Assembly: GCA_035048815.1 (NCBI GenBank) | Contig: JAUCBN010000036.1 | Span: forward strand, 3,420,001-3,484,000 | DNA: 64,000 nucleotides | Source of the DNA: Abelmoschus esculentus | Taxonomy: Eukaryota > Streptophyta > Magnoliopsida > Malvales > Malvaceae | Reading direction: 5' to 3' | Part shown: positions 12,208 to 24,279 of the stretch, in pieces | Numbering within the stretch: the stretch's first letter is position 1 | Layout of the letters: each line of letters begins with the position of its first letter | Translations under genes and position numbers: made by a program | Notes under the pieces: model-generated | Databases searched by the model: none | Seen by the model: only the letters and a program-made list of their open reading frames with translations | Told to the model about the DNA's origin: nothing

Positions 12208-12648
12208 TTAATCGACACTCTGCATGATATCCTCAGCAGAAAACTTAGTACCCTTATCCTTATCAGCAGCGGCACGGCCCTTAGCCTTACGATCTAGCAA
12301 CGACTTCCGATCCTTGTCGAGCCTCAGCTTGGTGATAACGCACTTGGATGGGTTGATCCCAACGTTGACGGTCGAACCGTTCACTTTCTCACGCGTGATG
12401 CGCTCGATGTGAATCACCCATTTGCGACGGTACACTTGCACAACTTTACCTTCGCGCCCTTTGTAGGTACCACGAACCACTTGGATCTCGTCGTCCTTGC
12501 GGACCGGCATGGACCTGACGTTGTACTTGGACCACAGATCGGATGAGAGTGGTGAGCTCATCAAAACGCGGCGAACAGACGACGGTGCCGTGAAATGAGC
12601 CTTGCGGCTCTTACGGCGAGACGAGGAGACTCGTGGGTTGTACTTCAT
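12208..12648 (-). CDS. RPL26: Cytosolic 60S ribosomal protein L26 (uL24)
   Basis: Uninterrupted 146-residue frame, the normal length for plant L26. It starts MKYNPRVSSSRRKSRKAHF and has the KOW RNA-binding motif at about residues 50-80 (VVRGTYKGREGKVVQVYRRK), then the conserved INPSKCVITKL segment and a charged tail. uL24 binds 23S/25S-type rRNA near the exit-tunnel side of the large subunit. ATG 12648 is the only reasonable start. Just upstream (12716-12723) is a telo-box, AAACCCTA on the coding strand, as commonly seen in plant ribosomal-protein promoters. No coding intron is present. Confidence 0.98.
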   Translation of the reverse strand: MKYNPRVSSSRRKSRKAHFTAPSSVRRVLMSSPLSSDLWSKYNVRSMPVRKDDEIQVVRGTYKGREGKVVQVYRRKWVIHIERITREKVNGSTVNVGINPSKCVITKLRLDKDRKSLLDRKAKGRAAADKDKGTKFSAEDIMQSVD

Positions 12649-12715
12649 TTTTGCTGCCGGGGGATGTTAGGGCTCCTCTTCGACTCGGCGACGGCCAATG
12701 GAGAAAGTGGAGAAG

Positions 12716-12723
12716 TAGGGTTT
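12716..12723 (-). promoter_or_regulatory. Telo-box (AAACCCTA) upstream of RPL26
   Basis: TAGGGTTT on the plus strand, AAACCCTA in the direction of RPL26, about 70 bases before its ATG. A TATA-like stretch, TATATTTTCC, lies just upstream of it (about 12728-12737). Telo-boxes are established elements of plant ribosomal-protein and translation-factor promoters and are bound by TRB-type Myb proteins. Confidence 0.7.
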
Positions 12724-12759
12724 GCGGAAAATATATGGCGTTAAGAGCGGGGTGTAGAG

Positions 12760-13729
12760 AAGTAGGGCTAATTTGATATTGTTGTCATTTGGGCTTTACG
12801 TGTCTAAATTGTTTCCTTTTAAGCGGCCTTATATCTTTGTGACCCAACTTCTTTTTGGATATTTTTTTAATAAACACGTCATTTGCTGTGATTAAATTTA
12901 ATTAGAATCAATAAATTAAATTAAAAATATAATTTTTAATAAAAGATTATAATATTTTAAAAGTATCCGTTACCGGATAGAAGTTAAAACTCTTTTCTAT
13001 TTTAATTAATGGTAGAGAATTTAATCTTTATTATTGTAGTCCAAAACAAACGAAGCAAGTAAATTAAAACGTTAAACACAATTTTTGTAAATAAAATAGA
13101 AATAAAACATATAAAAATAAGAAATACAAAAAGTAAATACCAATAAACGATTCTGAAGACTTGATCGATGACATGTTTGATTACAGAAATTCCTAAAGAG
13201 TTACAACTCCTAAAATTAATTCAAATAAATTAAAGGTTACAACCAGCTGAAGGGTTTGCAATTCCATAAAAATTGACCAATGCCTTTGACTTTTTTCTAA
13301 TAATAATATGAAGAGCTTTTATATATAAAGCTTTCTAAATCTATGTTCCTAACGAGTTTGGGATATTCTACTTTTCATCTTATTTTTCTAACATCAAGGG
13401 TGTTACATTAAGCAACAATTTCTCATTTACCCATTGAACATTTTGAGCATGTAAATATACAAATTTCATCTACTCTTGTTGTAAAGCAATAATACACTTA
13501 ATCCCAATTAATTTAACTAATGAAACCCACTCAAATTTAAACTTAAATATCTATGTATCATACTATTTTTTCAACAATCTTAATTTTTTTGTGTGAATAT
13601 CTTAAAACATACAAAAAAAATTATGTCATTATTGATTAATCTAAAGATTTTTGATAAACAAACTTAAATTAGTGTGATTTTTTTCTTTATTTTAAGATTT
13701 CCCCTAATGTATCAAAGTTTAAGTACACC
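12760..13729. other. Intergenic AT-rich DNA
   Basis: Promoter-side sequence of RPL26 followed by AT-rich DNA; no gene or clear repeat seen. Confidence 0.5.
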
Positions 13730-14527
13730 ATGACCTTCTCATCCTCTACAAATCTGCAAATCATTCAAATTTCAACTGTATGGTTCTGTGAAGTTGTTAG
13801 ATTCACCACACTACCAGCTACGGAAAAGGTTCCCGTCGATTACAACGATCAACCTCTGGTGAGTTTTGGTGTTTAGTTTTCTTCCTGCAATTACCAATTT
13901 CTCAAATTTTGTAGTTTCCATGTTTGCCTGAGCTAAACATCAGCAGAGTGCACGCTTAATACAAAAGCAAGTTGGTGGGGTGTGCAATCAAATGATAAGC
14001 AATGTGGAGCTCCATCAATGTTGATTCTCAGTTCATTGATAGAGAAGTGAGCAAGTTCCCCCCCCCCCCCCCCCCCCTCCGGCATGATTGCAACATGGTA
14101 GTGATTGTTTCCCAAGTGGTTCAGATGTCAGGTAAGCGTGATTGTATTTTTCATGTATGCCAGTAGTAGCATATATGAATTTTCCTTGAGAATATGATTC
14201 AGTGTCATACTGCTGCAGCCTGCAGCTTTCATTAACACCATCTATTCTGTAGTACACAGTCATGGCATCTGATTCTGAACTCAACATGTGGAAATTGGAA
14301 TGACTTCAAACCTTTTTTAAATCCTATTTCTAGTGTAGGGTTGTGCAGGCACAGCAATTGATTACTGTAGATATTAGCCTTGCAATTAGATGTTGATTAG
14401 CCACATCCTTGGCATCAAATCCATTACCTATTTTCTCAGGTCTCCTGGACAGGCATCAGCAGGGATCGTGGAGCTATTGTACTACATAAAAGACAGTGTC
14501 CCACCAGTTCCAGAATTGTCTACATAA
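13730..14527 (+). CDS. Possible small spliced gene or gene remnant (weak)
   Basis: I do not recognise this. An ATG at 13730 opens 43 stop-free codons ending ...VPVDYNDQPL exactly at a strong donor, CTG|GTGAGT (after 13858). A second open segment follows an acceptor TTTTCTCAG at 14440 and reaches a stop at 14525 in one phase. The two pieces have no verified phase match to a known family, and a 20-base C homopolymer lies in the putative intron. It may be an expressed small protein, a decayed gene or chance. Confidence 0.22.
14058..14077. repeat. C20 homopolymer
   Basis: Twenty consecutive C residues; the minus strand is a G20 run. Open frames reading through it (13933-14287, minus) are artefacts of poly-Gly or poly-Pro translation. 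Confidence 0.95.
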
Positions 14528-15195
14528 CCATGTCAGTTTCTTGATCATCCGGTAGGAGCTTTTTATGCATTACAGTTGAGTGGAATGTATGCATCTACAA
14601 ATAGTTATCATGGACCACTTCTATTTATTGACACTGCTATTCCCACCAAATGTTGATTTCCAACTTAAAATGTCATGCTTGATGTTGTCCTACTACAACT
14701 TCATGAGCTGATTTCAGTGCTTTTTGGGACAATGCATTCTTTTACAGGGAAAAATGTATTCTTTACATGAAATGATTGCCAACTTTCGGTGAAAGCTTGA
14801 ATCAATGACTGGTGTAAGTAGGGTTTTAAACAGATTCTACACCCCCAGAACTCTCTAATTATTTTGAACTGTCGGTGAGTTTGTCAAACTTTTAGAGCTT
14901 CATGATTGCAGCTGGGATAATTTTTTTGTTATTATTTTGTCGATTGTTAACACAAGTTTCATTCACCAAATCACTTGAAATAGGAAAAGATAGGGAAATA
15001 TAATTTCGGATAAATCAGAAATAGTAACTTAAATGAACCGAGTTTGAATAAATAAATCTGTGTATGTTTATTTATGTGTTTGAAAGTGTTATTCATATTC
15101 AATTTATGTTTGTTTGAATTCTAAATATCAGGTTTGTTTATTTATTTTTAAAAATTTTTGTAAACAGAATCGTTAAACATTTTGATACATGTTTT
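14528..15195. other. Intergenic DNA
   Basis: Less AT-rich than its surroundings up to about 14830, which suggests transcribed or decayed genic sequence, but no coding family is recognisable. Confidence 0.4.
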
Positions 15196-15610
15196 TGGGT
15201 GAAAATTATCTACCACTTTTTCATGCTTCATTCCATGCCTTCATTTCAAATTAGAGGTTCAGGGTTTTGGATTTAAGGTTAAGGGTTGTGATCAAAGTTT
15301 AGATAATTAGGGTTTAAGGTTAAGGGTTGTGGTCAGAGTTTACAGAATTAGGATATAATATATTTTTTAGGGTGTAGGGTTTAAGGTTAAGAGTTATGGT
15401 CAAGGTTTAGAGAATTAGGGTATGATGTATTATTTTAGGGTGTAAGGTTTAAGATATAAAAAATAAGGGTTAGGGGTAAAAATTGATTTTTTTAAAAAAA
15501 AATTAAAGGAGGCATAAAAAAGAGAGCTATATGATTTTTACCCCATGTTCAAAATTTTCAAAGGAAACATGAAAGAAAGCAAGAGAAGAGGTAAATGATT
15601 TTTACCCACG
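15196..15610. repeat. Dispersed element with degenerate telomere-like core, copy 1
   Basis: Ends contain the words ATTATCTACC and GATTTTTACCC; the core (15250-15480) is repeated variations of GGGTTTAAGGTTAAGGG. The same architecture in various orientations occurs at 16060-16310, 17240-17460, 19425-19665 and 52551-52795. Confidence 0.6.
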
Positions 15611-16059
15611 TTTCTGTATACGTTCATTGACATGTTCATATGTTTGCTAAAATGGTGAAATTACACCAGAACTCTTTATACTCCTTAAGCTTCACAATTT
15701 GGACTTTAAAGTTTATCATGTGTTCAATTCAATCACTATCTTTATCAAGATTTAGAATGTAAAAAAATAAAAGGAAAAGGGGAACCAGGTAAACAACTTA
15801 TAAACGAGTTGATAAATGAGCTTATAAACAATTTTTTTCATGAACACAAAAAAACCATATACATATTTATTTGTGTTTGTTCTTTTATTAAACAAACGTA
15901 AAAAGTTGTACATACTCATTTATTTAATTTAACGATAAAAAGACATGTAAAAAGATTTTATAAACGAACACACTATTTATTTATACCCTTAAAAAGAGTG
16001 GTGTGGAGTGATGAGCCTATAAACGAGCGGCATGTAAAAATTATATCGTGGAAATGATT

Positions 16060-16510
16060 TCATCCTTTTAATGAAAAAAAATCTCTAGTACTCCTAATTC
16101 AGTCTCTTTTATGCCCGCACTAAAAATATTTAAAAATTAAATTTTAAATTTTAATCATAAGTTTTTCATCTTAACCTTAAATTTTACACCTTAAAAAAAT
16201 ACATCATATATTTAATTCCCTAAAACCTAACCTTAAACCCTAACTTTGAACCCCTTATTTTAAGGTGAGAACATAAAAGGGGTCATGATTAGGATCTTAA
16301 TCATTTGCCCTTTAATTATATCTCTTTTTGTCTTATACTAAAAATACTTAAAAATCAAGTTCTAATATCTAATCTTAATTATCATATCTTAAACCCTAAA
16401 CTTTATATCCTAAAATATATATCATATACCTAATTTCTTAAACCTTAACTCTAAACTCTAATTTTGAATCCTAACCCTAACCCTAACTTTAAACTCTTTG
16501 TTTTAAGATA
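16060..16510. repeat. Degenerate CCCTAA-rich elements, copies 2 and 3
   Basis: Two adjacent blocks (16060-16310 and 16310-16510), each with the order CTCTTTT-ATGCC-type end, AT-rich spacer, and then degenerate CCCTAAACCCTAA stretches, followed by AAGGTGAGAA or AAGATATG. No coding content. Confidence 0.55.
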
Positions 16511-17000
16511 TGGCAAACCATTTTCATCCTTTCCGTCCCTAACTTGCCAATATACCATCCATGTGAAACTGATGTGTAATTTTCCCTATTTTTAATGAAT
16601 TTGTATCTTCCTGACTTTTTTCTTATACAGGTTCTGATAATATGCTGAGTATGACAATTCAGAACTCATCTTTTAAGCTGTCTTTGATTGTATCCATACA
16701 CTCAATTCGGAAGAAGAAGAAGAAGAAGGCTGCATGCTTTTTGCTTTAAAGCTGGTTTCTACCAACTTGGTTGTCATCATAAGATTGTAAAAACAAAAAT
16801 TTGGTGTTCTTGTAATAAAATCAGTGTTAATAATATAATAAATTATCGTAAGATAAAATGATATATTCATACATAAGATTTATCTTTTAAGATTTGTTCA
16901 ACCAAGGTAAAAAAGTTTTAATAAACAAACACCTTAATATAGTAACAAATCTTTTATCCATCTTTTTACGCACAACACTTCACTTTCGTATCTGATACAA

Positions 17001-17210
17001 GAGAAATTATATTATTGGTGAGTCTTACTACGTGTTCATGAGATTAACTATTAAAAACCAATCATCTGATCAATTTTTCTATGTCATATTTTTCTATGAG
17101 TGAAGATTCACTTGGGCAAATATGACATAGAGAAAAAATTATGATATGGATGACTTTTAGTGATTGGTACATGGATGACATGATGAGACTTACCCATAAT
17201 ATAATTTCTC
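17001..17210. mobile_element. Mutator-like MITE
   Basis: A 210-bp element. The left end GAGAAATTATATTATTGGTG and the complement of the right end GAGAAATTATATTATGGGTA match at 18 of 20 positions. Flanking 9-mers CTGATACAA and CAGATACAC agree at 7 of 9, consistent with an aged Mutator-type target duplication. No coding capacity. Confidence 0.8.
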
Positions 17211-17237
17211 CAGATACACCAAACGAAGCGTTAAAAC

Positions 17238-17460
17238 ACGGGTAAAAATCATTTGACTCTTTCTCATGCCTCTTTCCATGCCTCATTTGAAAATTTTCTA
17301 AAAATTTATTTTTTAACCCTAACTCTTATTTTCTATACCCTAAACTCTACACCCTACCCATAATTCTCTAAACCCTAACCACAACCTCTAACCTTAAACC
17401 CTCTAATTTAAAATAGAGACATAGAAGGATACATAAGAAAGAGGTAGATAATTTCCGTCC
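17238..17460. repeat. Dispersed element with CCCTAAA-like core, copy 4
   Basis: Begins GGGTAAAAATCATTTGACTC and ends AGAGGTAGATAATTTCCGTCC; its core holds about ten CCCTAA/CCCTAC-like units. It is closely parallel to 52551-52795, which starts GGGTAAAAATCATCTATCTC. Confidence 0.65.
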
Positions 17461-19424
17461 TTACAAACACACTGTCCATAACTTGTTTTTCCAAGTTTTA
17501 AATAAGGATTGCAAATATAATATATATTTCGTAGATTAATTGGTTGAAATTCAAATATAAAAATAAATTTGTTATTTTAATATTTTTATAAAATCTATCA
17601 TTAATAAATAAATAAATGAGTTTACTTATAAACATAAACAAAATCGAATATATCCTCGTTCAAATTCTTTTTTCATTAAACAAATATAAAAAAATTGTTC
17701 ATACACATTTATCTAACTTAATAAACAAACATTATATAAATAATTTATCGAATGTTATATTCATTTACACTCTTATAAAAATTGAACGATAAAAATGTAC
17801 TAACTTTCTAGTTTGACTTTGAAAACAATGAAACCAATAAATTTTAATTTAAGAATCATAATAAATAAATAAAATCTTAACTTTAAAATTTTTATTTTTT
17901 TATTGAATAAAAAATATTTTTTTAGAAATAGAGTGGGTCATGGCCTAGGTAGGCCACCCCTAGATACACCTTTGATGAACATTTATATATATTATTGAAC
18001 CGAAAGTAATCAAGAAAAACGTAAAATTTTATATTATAAGTGTAAATTTTTATACATAGTATAACGATACGAGAAGTTACAATTCAAGAGATTGTAAGAT
18101 TATATTTTCAATATACAATATAAATTTTTTAAAATATATAAAAATTTAAAATTTTTAAGAAAGTAAAATTATTTAAGTGTTCGTGGATAAGTGATAAGGC
18201 CTCTTAAACATCATAGATGAGAGAAGACAATACAATTAGAATAAATTAAGTATATAGCAATCAAAGAGATTAATTGCAAAAGAAAACTCAGGGGGGTCCA
18301 ATTGCAAGTGCAAACTACATCTTTGGTGACTACTAGCCTACTGGTGTTGAGCCATGTCAGGGCAAATCCAACCCCATCTTACATTTTTTTGCAGGTCCTC
18401 CACTAAAGTTATCTTCGGCCAGGTTATGGTAAAAATACATGTGCATATACATATACTTATTTTGATATGCTCAGATTATGGTGGGGTTAGCGTTCGTATA
18501 AAGGCCACGAGGAAAGCATGTTTCAGGCAAAAAACTGATTGACCAACTCAGGAACCATGTCCTTTCTGTGGTCACAGTTACTTGTCTCTCTTTCACATCG
18601 TAGTTCTTCTTTTATTAACATCAGACACCGACAGTTTTTGCTTTTGACCTTGTGGTTTTCACCCAAGGTATGGGGAAAAATAAGGGTTGTTGGGTTCCAA
18701 AATATATCATCTTTTCTACGTCAGATTTATGTGGTTAGAGACTTGGTATTAGGGTTTTGAAGGATTTGGACAAGGAGAAAAGGTGATGTAATAATGTGTT
18801 TGTGGTTACTTTTCAATTATGCAAATCTATAAGATAGGGGGGAGGTGTTATAAAATGGACAAGTTGGTCATCACCTTCCCAATTAATCTAAAGGGGAATT
18901 TCTTTTCTGGTTGAGGTAGTGTGACATTTCACCCACAACCCTGTTTCCATAATCCCAAAAGCAACATCATGTGAACAAATTGTGGTCCCAAAAATCCATC
19001 AGACATACCCTAGATAGTTGAAGTTATCAAAGTCTTTATATTATATTTTAGATATCACGAGTAAAAAAATTATATCTTTTTGGTGTCTCTTTGTATGTTT
19101 CAACGTTAAAAATAAGTAAATTATAAATCTTAATCTTAAATTTTAAAAATACAGTCTACATTTGATCTCTTAAACCCTAATCTTAAACCTAAACCTTCAA
19201 TTATAAACCTATTTTTTTAGTGTTGTGTATAATAGAGCAATAAGAGATAATAAAGAATTTTTATTCATGTAATAGATCCCGTAAACAAGGTCATGGGTTT
19301 AAATTCTGATATTATGAATGGAGTAATTGGGTTGGGATGATTATCCTCGTAAGGAGTCTCAATATTACTTGATTTAGATTAATCGGTCAATGGATTGAAT
19401 AATAGATTAGATATCAATGGAATA

Positions 19425-19665
19425 AAAATCTTCTACCCCTAATCATGTCTCATTTCATATCCATCTTAAAAAATCTTTTAAAAAATCATTTAGAATTAAA
19501 ATTTAAACCATAACCCTAATTTTTATGTCCTAAATCCTAAACTTTATACCTAAAATTACACCATGTCTTTAATTCTCTAAACCTTAACTACAACTCTAAA
19601 CTTAAATCCTAAATCCTAAGTTTTAAACCTATTACTTAAAGTAAGGTAATAAAAGAGACACGACA
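19425..19665. repeat. Dispersed element with CCCTAAA-like core, copy 5
   Basis: Starts near GGAATAAAAATCTTCTACCC, then TGTCTCATTTCATATCC, a run of degenerate CCTAA units, and ends near AAAAGAGACACGACAAACGA. Same order of blocks as the copies at 17.24 and 52.55 kb. Confidence 0.5.
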
Positions 19666-20274
19666 AACGATTGACACCTATATCGATAGTATAAAAAATA
19701 TTAATGAACTAACTAGATAGCTTTGGGGAATGTGGGTCGGAAGCTTGGAACATTTTATTCTTTGATTCTCGGGAATCGGTGTACAAAATCAGAATCCATG
19801 ACTGGTATAATAAACAAGGAGATGGAAGGTATAGAGAAAAAGTGTTGTGTTGAATCCTCGTCTTGACTAGGGACAAACAGTCCAAACCCAGCAATTCCCC
19901 CTAATGATTGTTGAAAGAAATCGAGGAACAATACATGGGAAGATCTCTACAGCAACATAAATGCATAGCCAGAGCCTAAAAAACTCATCAACTCAGCTAC
20001 CGTAGCTTTGTATTTTGCTGTCTCCTAAACAACCCAAAGATAAGGACAAAACCGGGAGCCTTCCAACACAAAACAACAACACATGCCCTAAACCTCTCGT
20101 TTCAACCGTTAAGTCAATACATATGTGAATGCATGTTAAGATTAAGACTTGAAGTCCAAGGCAATGGACAGAGAGGTATGTCTGTATAGACAATAGTTTT
20201 GGATGTTAGTGATGTAATGAAATAGATTAGTGATTAGTGATACTATTGGATGACACAAGGAGTGTGGGGGAAAA

Positions 20275-20289
20275 GGGGGGGGGGGGGGG
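20275..20289. repeat. G15 homopolymer
   Basis: Fifteen consecutive G residues about 950 bases upstream of the SHR start codon, next to further G-rich runs. Confidence 0.95.
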
Positions 20290-21242
20290 AGGAAGGAAAG
20301 AAAAGTTGCATGCCATTGCCCTAGGGAAGGGTAGATTATGGTAATGGATATAATATAATACTATACTGACAGATTGGTAGTATGGGATACAGTGTAAATA
20401 GTATAGAAAGGGAGGGGTGTAGGAATTTTTTCAGGGTTTTATGAGGGATTAGGAGGCAAAGAATGTGAATGTATTGCGTTGATGATGGTGGTTTGATGCT
20501 GCCCATGCACGCCGGCAGCTTTTACCCTTTTTCCTCTCCCCCTGTCTAACCATTTCGCACGCCTACTCTCACTATAATCTATATGATCAGTTTTTCATTC
20601 TCTTTCTCCCTCAAGAAAATATACAACAAAATGAATAATATAATATATCATGATAGTTATATAGTACTAACTTATATATATAATAATATATATGGTTATA
20701 GAGCTACTCAACTAACCCATTTCATGATATGGACCCTTTCTTTTTCAATCTTTTGTCAGACAAATTATATATCTAAAACACCAGCTTATCTAGTCCATGA
20801 TGCCCCTAATTACAAGTGTTAATAGAAAAGCTCCATATTTGTCAATTTGTCCATGAAAAATTTAAAGAGAAAAGGGAAATGAAATTAGAAAGCATACCCT
20901 AAAAGAATAAGCTATGCTAGAAAAGTACCCTCAGCCACTAACCGGCCATTTCCATTTCTTTTTCATCGATTACACAAAAAGAAAAGCATAATTTTGACTG
21001 TCACGACATAGATTCCCAGACCTTTACTTTTTCTTCTTAATAAGTATTTAATTGTGTTGGCCTAAACCCAATTAGTAAAACCATGGTTTTAAGATCCCCC
21101 CTTGCTTCAATCATGGTGTAGTAGTATATACTGTTAGAAAAATATAAGCTGCTCATCTGTTCAGACATTCATCCCCCTTGCCCTTTCCCGACAACCTGAA
21201 TCCAAAGTTCATTGATGTGGGTCTGTTTGGTGTTGGATTTAG

Positions 21243-22763
21243 ATGGATACCTTGTTTAGACTTGTGAGCCTTCAATCATCGGATCAATCTTTCAACTCTA
21301 GTAGAACATCCAGCAGTTCCAGATCATCCAGACAGAACAATCACTACCAACAAGAAGACGAAGAATGCTTCAACGTTTTCATGGATGAAGAAGACTTCTC
21401 TTCATCTTCTTCCAAAAATTACTATAACCCTTATTATCATTATCAACAACATCAACCTCACCCTTCCACCACCTCCACAACCACCGTTGCCACTCCCACA
21501 AACACCTCCACCCCCACCCCCACTCACCATGCCTTTGAGTCTTCTGATTACTCCACCACTACTTTTTCCTCCGCACATGACCTGGACAACTTCGATTTCT
21601 CCGGGAAGTGGGCTTCCGATATCCTCCTGGAGACGGCGACCGCTATCGCCAATCGGAACAGCGGACGGGTTCAACAGCTGATGTGGATGTTGAACGAGCT
21701 TGGATCACCTTATGGTAACACCGATCAAAAACTGGCTTCTTATTTCCTTCAAGCTTTGTTCAGCCGCATGACTGACTCCGGCGACCGTTGCTACCGGACG
21801 TTAGCCTCCGTCTCTGAGAAAACATCTTCTTTCGAGTCGACAAGGAAGATGGTATTGAAGTTCCAAGAGGTAAGCCCTTGGACTACTTTTGGTCACGTTG
21901 CTTGTAATGGTGCAATCATGGAAGCTTTCGAAGGTGAAACCAATTTACATATAATTGATATCAGCAACACGTATTGCACTCAATGGCCTACTTTGCTTGA
22001 AGCCCTAGCAACCCGTCGCGATGAAACCCCGAATCTAAGGCTCACCACGATCGTCACTAGAAGAAACGGTGGCGTTCAAGGCTCATCACAGGCTGTCCAA
22101 AAGGTAATGAAAGAAATAGGGAAAAGAATGGAAAAATTCGCTAGGCTTATGGGAGTTCCCTTTAAATTCAACGTCATACACCATGCTGGCGATTTATGTG
22201 ACTTAGATTTATCAGAGCTTGATATCAAAGACGATGAAGCCTTAGCCATCAACTGTGTTGGCACACTACATTCAATCACAGCCGTCGATAATCGAAGAGA
22301 TACCGTGATATCGAATCTCAGGAGATTGCAGCCAAGGATCATCACGGTCGTTGAAGAAGAAGCTGATCTTTACGTTGGGGTTGATGGGATTGATTTCATT
22401 AAGGGTTTCCAAGAGTGTTTGAGATGGTTTAGAGTTTACTTTGAAGCCTTGGACGAGAGTTTCAATAGAACAAGCAACGAAAAGTTGATGCTAGAACGAG
22501 CGGCCGGTCGAGCCATCATCGACTTGGTGGCTTGTTCGCCGTCCGAGTCCAGCGAGAGTCGCGAACCGGCCACGCGCTGGTCCAGACGGTTGCATGCAAG
22601 TGGGTTCAACCCCGTAGGTTTGAGTGATGAAGTATGCGATGACGTACGCGCCTTGTTGAGAAGGTACAAGGAAGGATGGTCGATGACAGAAAGTCCCGAC
22701 GCCGGAATATTCTTATCTTGGAAGGATCAGGTGGTGGTTTGGGCCGGTGCATGGCGGCCCTAG
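21243..22763 (+). CDS. SHR: SHORT-ROOT GRAS-family transcription regulator
   Basis: Intronless 506-residue frame, close to Arabidopsis SHR (531). The N-terminus MDTLFRLVSLQ, the Ser-rich SRTSSSSRSSRQN block and the ECFNVFMDEEDFSSSSS block are SHR signatures; a His/Pro/Thr low-complexity segment follows. GRAS domain: first leucine-heptad region from about residue 118 (WASDILLETATAI), VHIID-equivalent LHIIDISNTYCTQWPTLLEA (about 235-255), second leucine-rich and PFYRE-type regions, and a C-terminal SAW motif with WKDQVVVWAGAWRP. SHR is made in the stele, moves one cell layer out, and with SCARECROW specifies endodermis and drives asymmetric division; it is also used in leaf bundle-sheath patterning. 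The start at 21243 gives the canonical N-terminus. Confidence 0.96.
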   Translation: MDTLFRLVSLQSSDQSFNSSRTSSSSRSSRQNNHYQQEDEECFNVFMDEEDFSSSSSKNYYNPYYHYQQHQPHPSTTSTTTVATPTNTSTPTPTHHAFESSDYSTTTFSSAHDLDNFDFSGKWASDILLETATAIANRNSGRVQQLMWMLNELGSPYGNTDQKLASYFLQALFSRMTDSGDRCYRTLASVSEKTSSFESTRKMVLKFQEVSPWTTFGHVACNGAIMEAFEGETNLHIIDISNTYCTQWPTLLEALATRRDETPNLRLTTIVTRRNGGVQGSSQAVQKVMKEIGKRMEKFARLMGVPFKFNVIHHAGDLCDLDLSELDIKDDEALAINCVGTLHSITAVDNRRDTVISNLRRLQPRIITVVEEEADLYVGVDGIDFIKGFQECLRWFRVYFEALDESFNRTSNEKLMLERAAGRAIIDLVACSPSESSESREPATRWSRRLHASGFNPVGLSDEVCDDVRALLRRYKEGWSMTESPDAGIFLSWKDQVVVWAGAWRP

Positions 22764-24279
22764 GCGTTTTCTTTTTCGTGCATGGGATGGGGAGGGAGTG
22801 GTTCACTCGTGTTAAGTTTTTTCTCGTACGTGTAATGTGGATTGGCGTATTTTATATGGTATTGACTATATAGTAATTTGTGTTTTTTGATGAGAGGGGA
22901 AAAAAGGAGACGAAGGGTGGGGATTATGAAGAATTTGCTTTTGATTTTCAATAGGATGGAAATTGATTTCACTAATTATAATTAATTGGTTTTTCCTGTT
23001 TTTATTATACGTAAAACTTAATTCAATCTGTTTTAAACTCAATAATTATCTCAATAAAAAATGGATGATATTTATTTTAAAAGATACCAATTTAAACCGT
23101 TTTGTCTCTAAAATATATATACGATCAAAAATTTAAAATTATATATAAATAAATATTAATTTATAATCACCTTTAAATCACTAAAATATCTATTCGTTTT
23201 TGCCCGATGAAATTGTCAAAAAGACTAAGCCAAAATTTATATATAAAACCTAATAAAAATCTTAGTCTACACGTAAGGTTGGCGTGGGACTAAATAACCA
23301 AATAGCCTAGCTAAGAAATCCTCTTTATCAATAATAGTTAGCAAATATGTACAAATTTGAAATGGGGTTGGTATTTGGTGTAAAAGGGTGATATCAGCTT
23401 ATAGAAATTAATTATTTTAATAATAAAAAAGTGTTTAAAAATATAAATTAGGTGAAGTCACCCGACTTTCATAATTTTTCATTTTGGTCAATAAAAATAA
23501 ATTGTAAACTGGTCACCACTATTAAACATTGTTTGCATTTTTGTCAGTCAAGTTATATTTGTTTTCATTTTAGTCACTCATCTTTTACTAACATCACCAT
23601 TGATAAAAAAAGAAAAAAAATTTACAATAAAAAAATAGTTTTCTTTGTGTAATATTTTGTGATGAACCTTAAAGAAGGAAAAAACAGATCATATGTCAAG
23701 TGTGCCATCACAATGCCATCTCTATCTCTTTTGCTATATCTATATACCCTTTACTTCAAGATAAAGCTATAGAATCACAAAAAAACTATAAGCTTCTCGG
23801 CGAATGTTCGTCCGAAAAGAAGAACTCCATGGATTGATCTCACATTTTCTTCTTTACAAGCCTAATATATATATATACACAGTTATAGACATGGTTCATG
23901 GTAGATATACCAGGCCAGCAAGATGTGAAGTCTGATGCAAGGTACCAGCAACCAACTAAGACCAAATGGTCTGTCTTTCTATACCATCTGCACAAGTTTG
24001 AGACTGATATCAATAAGATAAACAGGAAAAAGAACCACAAAATTGGGGAAGAAATCCTAAACTATTACATGGCACAATACGGAGCTGTATTATTTCAGAC
24101 CAATGACCAAATTCACATGAAAATGTAATGCATTGTAGATGTGAAGTCAAGTTGTTGTAGTAAAGCTTTGTTGATTGACAGAGCTGCTGCAGTGCGTAAA
24201 TATCACGAGCATCCTCTGAGGACCCGTGTTTCCAGATCTATGTACATTGTTCAATGGAAGAATATATAAGAACAAAGAT
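22764..24279. other. Intergenic DNA between SHR and TRB
   Basis: Contains the SHR 3' UTR (to about 22.95 kb), AT-rich DNA, and at 23440-23600 a fragment of a common dispersed repeat (words GGTCACC, TTTTAGTCAC). The last few hundred bases are the probable TRB 3' UTR. Confidence 0.5.

Larger units (their letters stand above)
17461..21242. other. Intergenic and SHR upstream region
   Basis: No supported gene. It contains AT-rich decayed repeats (17.5-18.2 kb), CCCTAA-like remnants (19.08-19.23 and 19.43-19.66 kb), a G15 run at 20275-20289, and from about 20.5 kb pyrimidine-rich DNA that probably holds the SHR promoter and leader. The open frames at 18354-18760 and 20583-20822 are low-complexity and resemble nothing known. 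Confidence 0.5.

Noticed and set aside
13933..14287. Overlapping minus-strand frames with Gly runs
   Set aside because: They translate a C20 homopolymer and have no other protein-like content.
21385..21681. Pro-rich and Gly-rich frames within SHR
   Set aside because: They are shifted or antisense readings of the low-complexity His/Thr/Pro segment of the SHR coding sequence.
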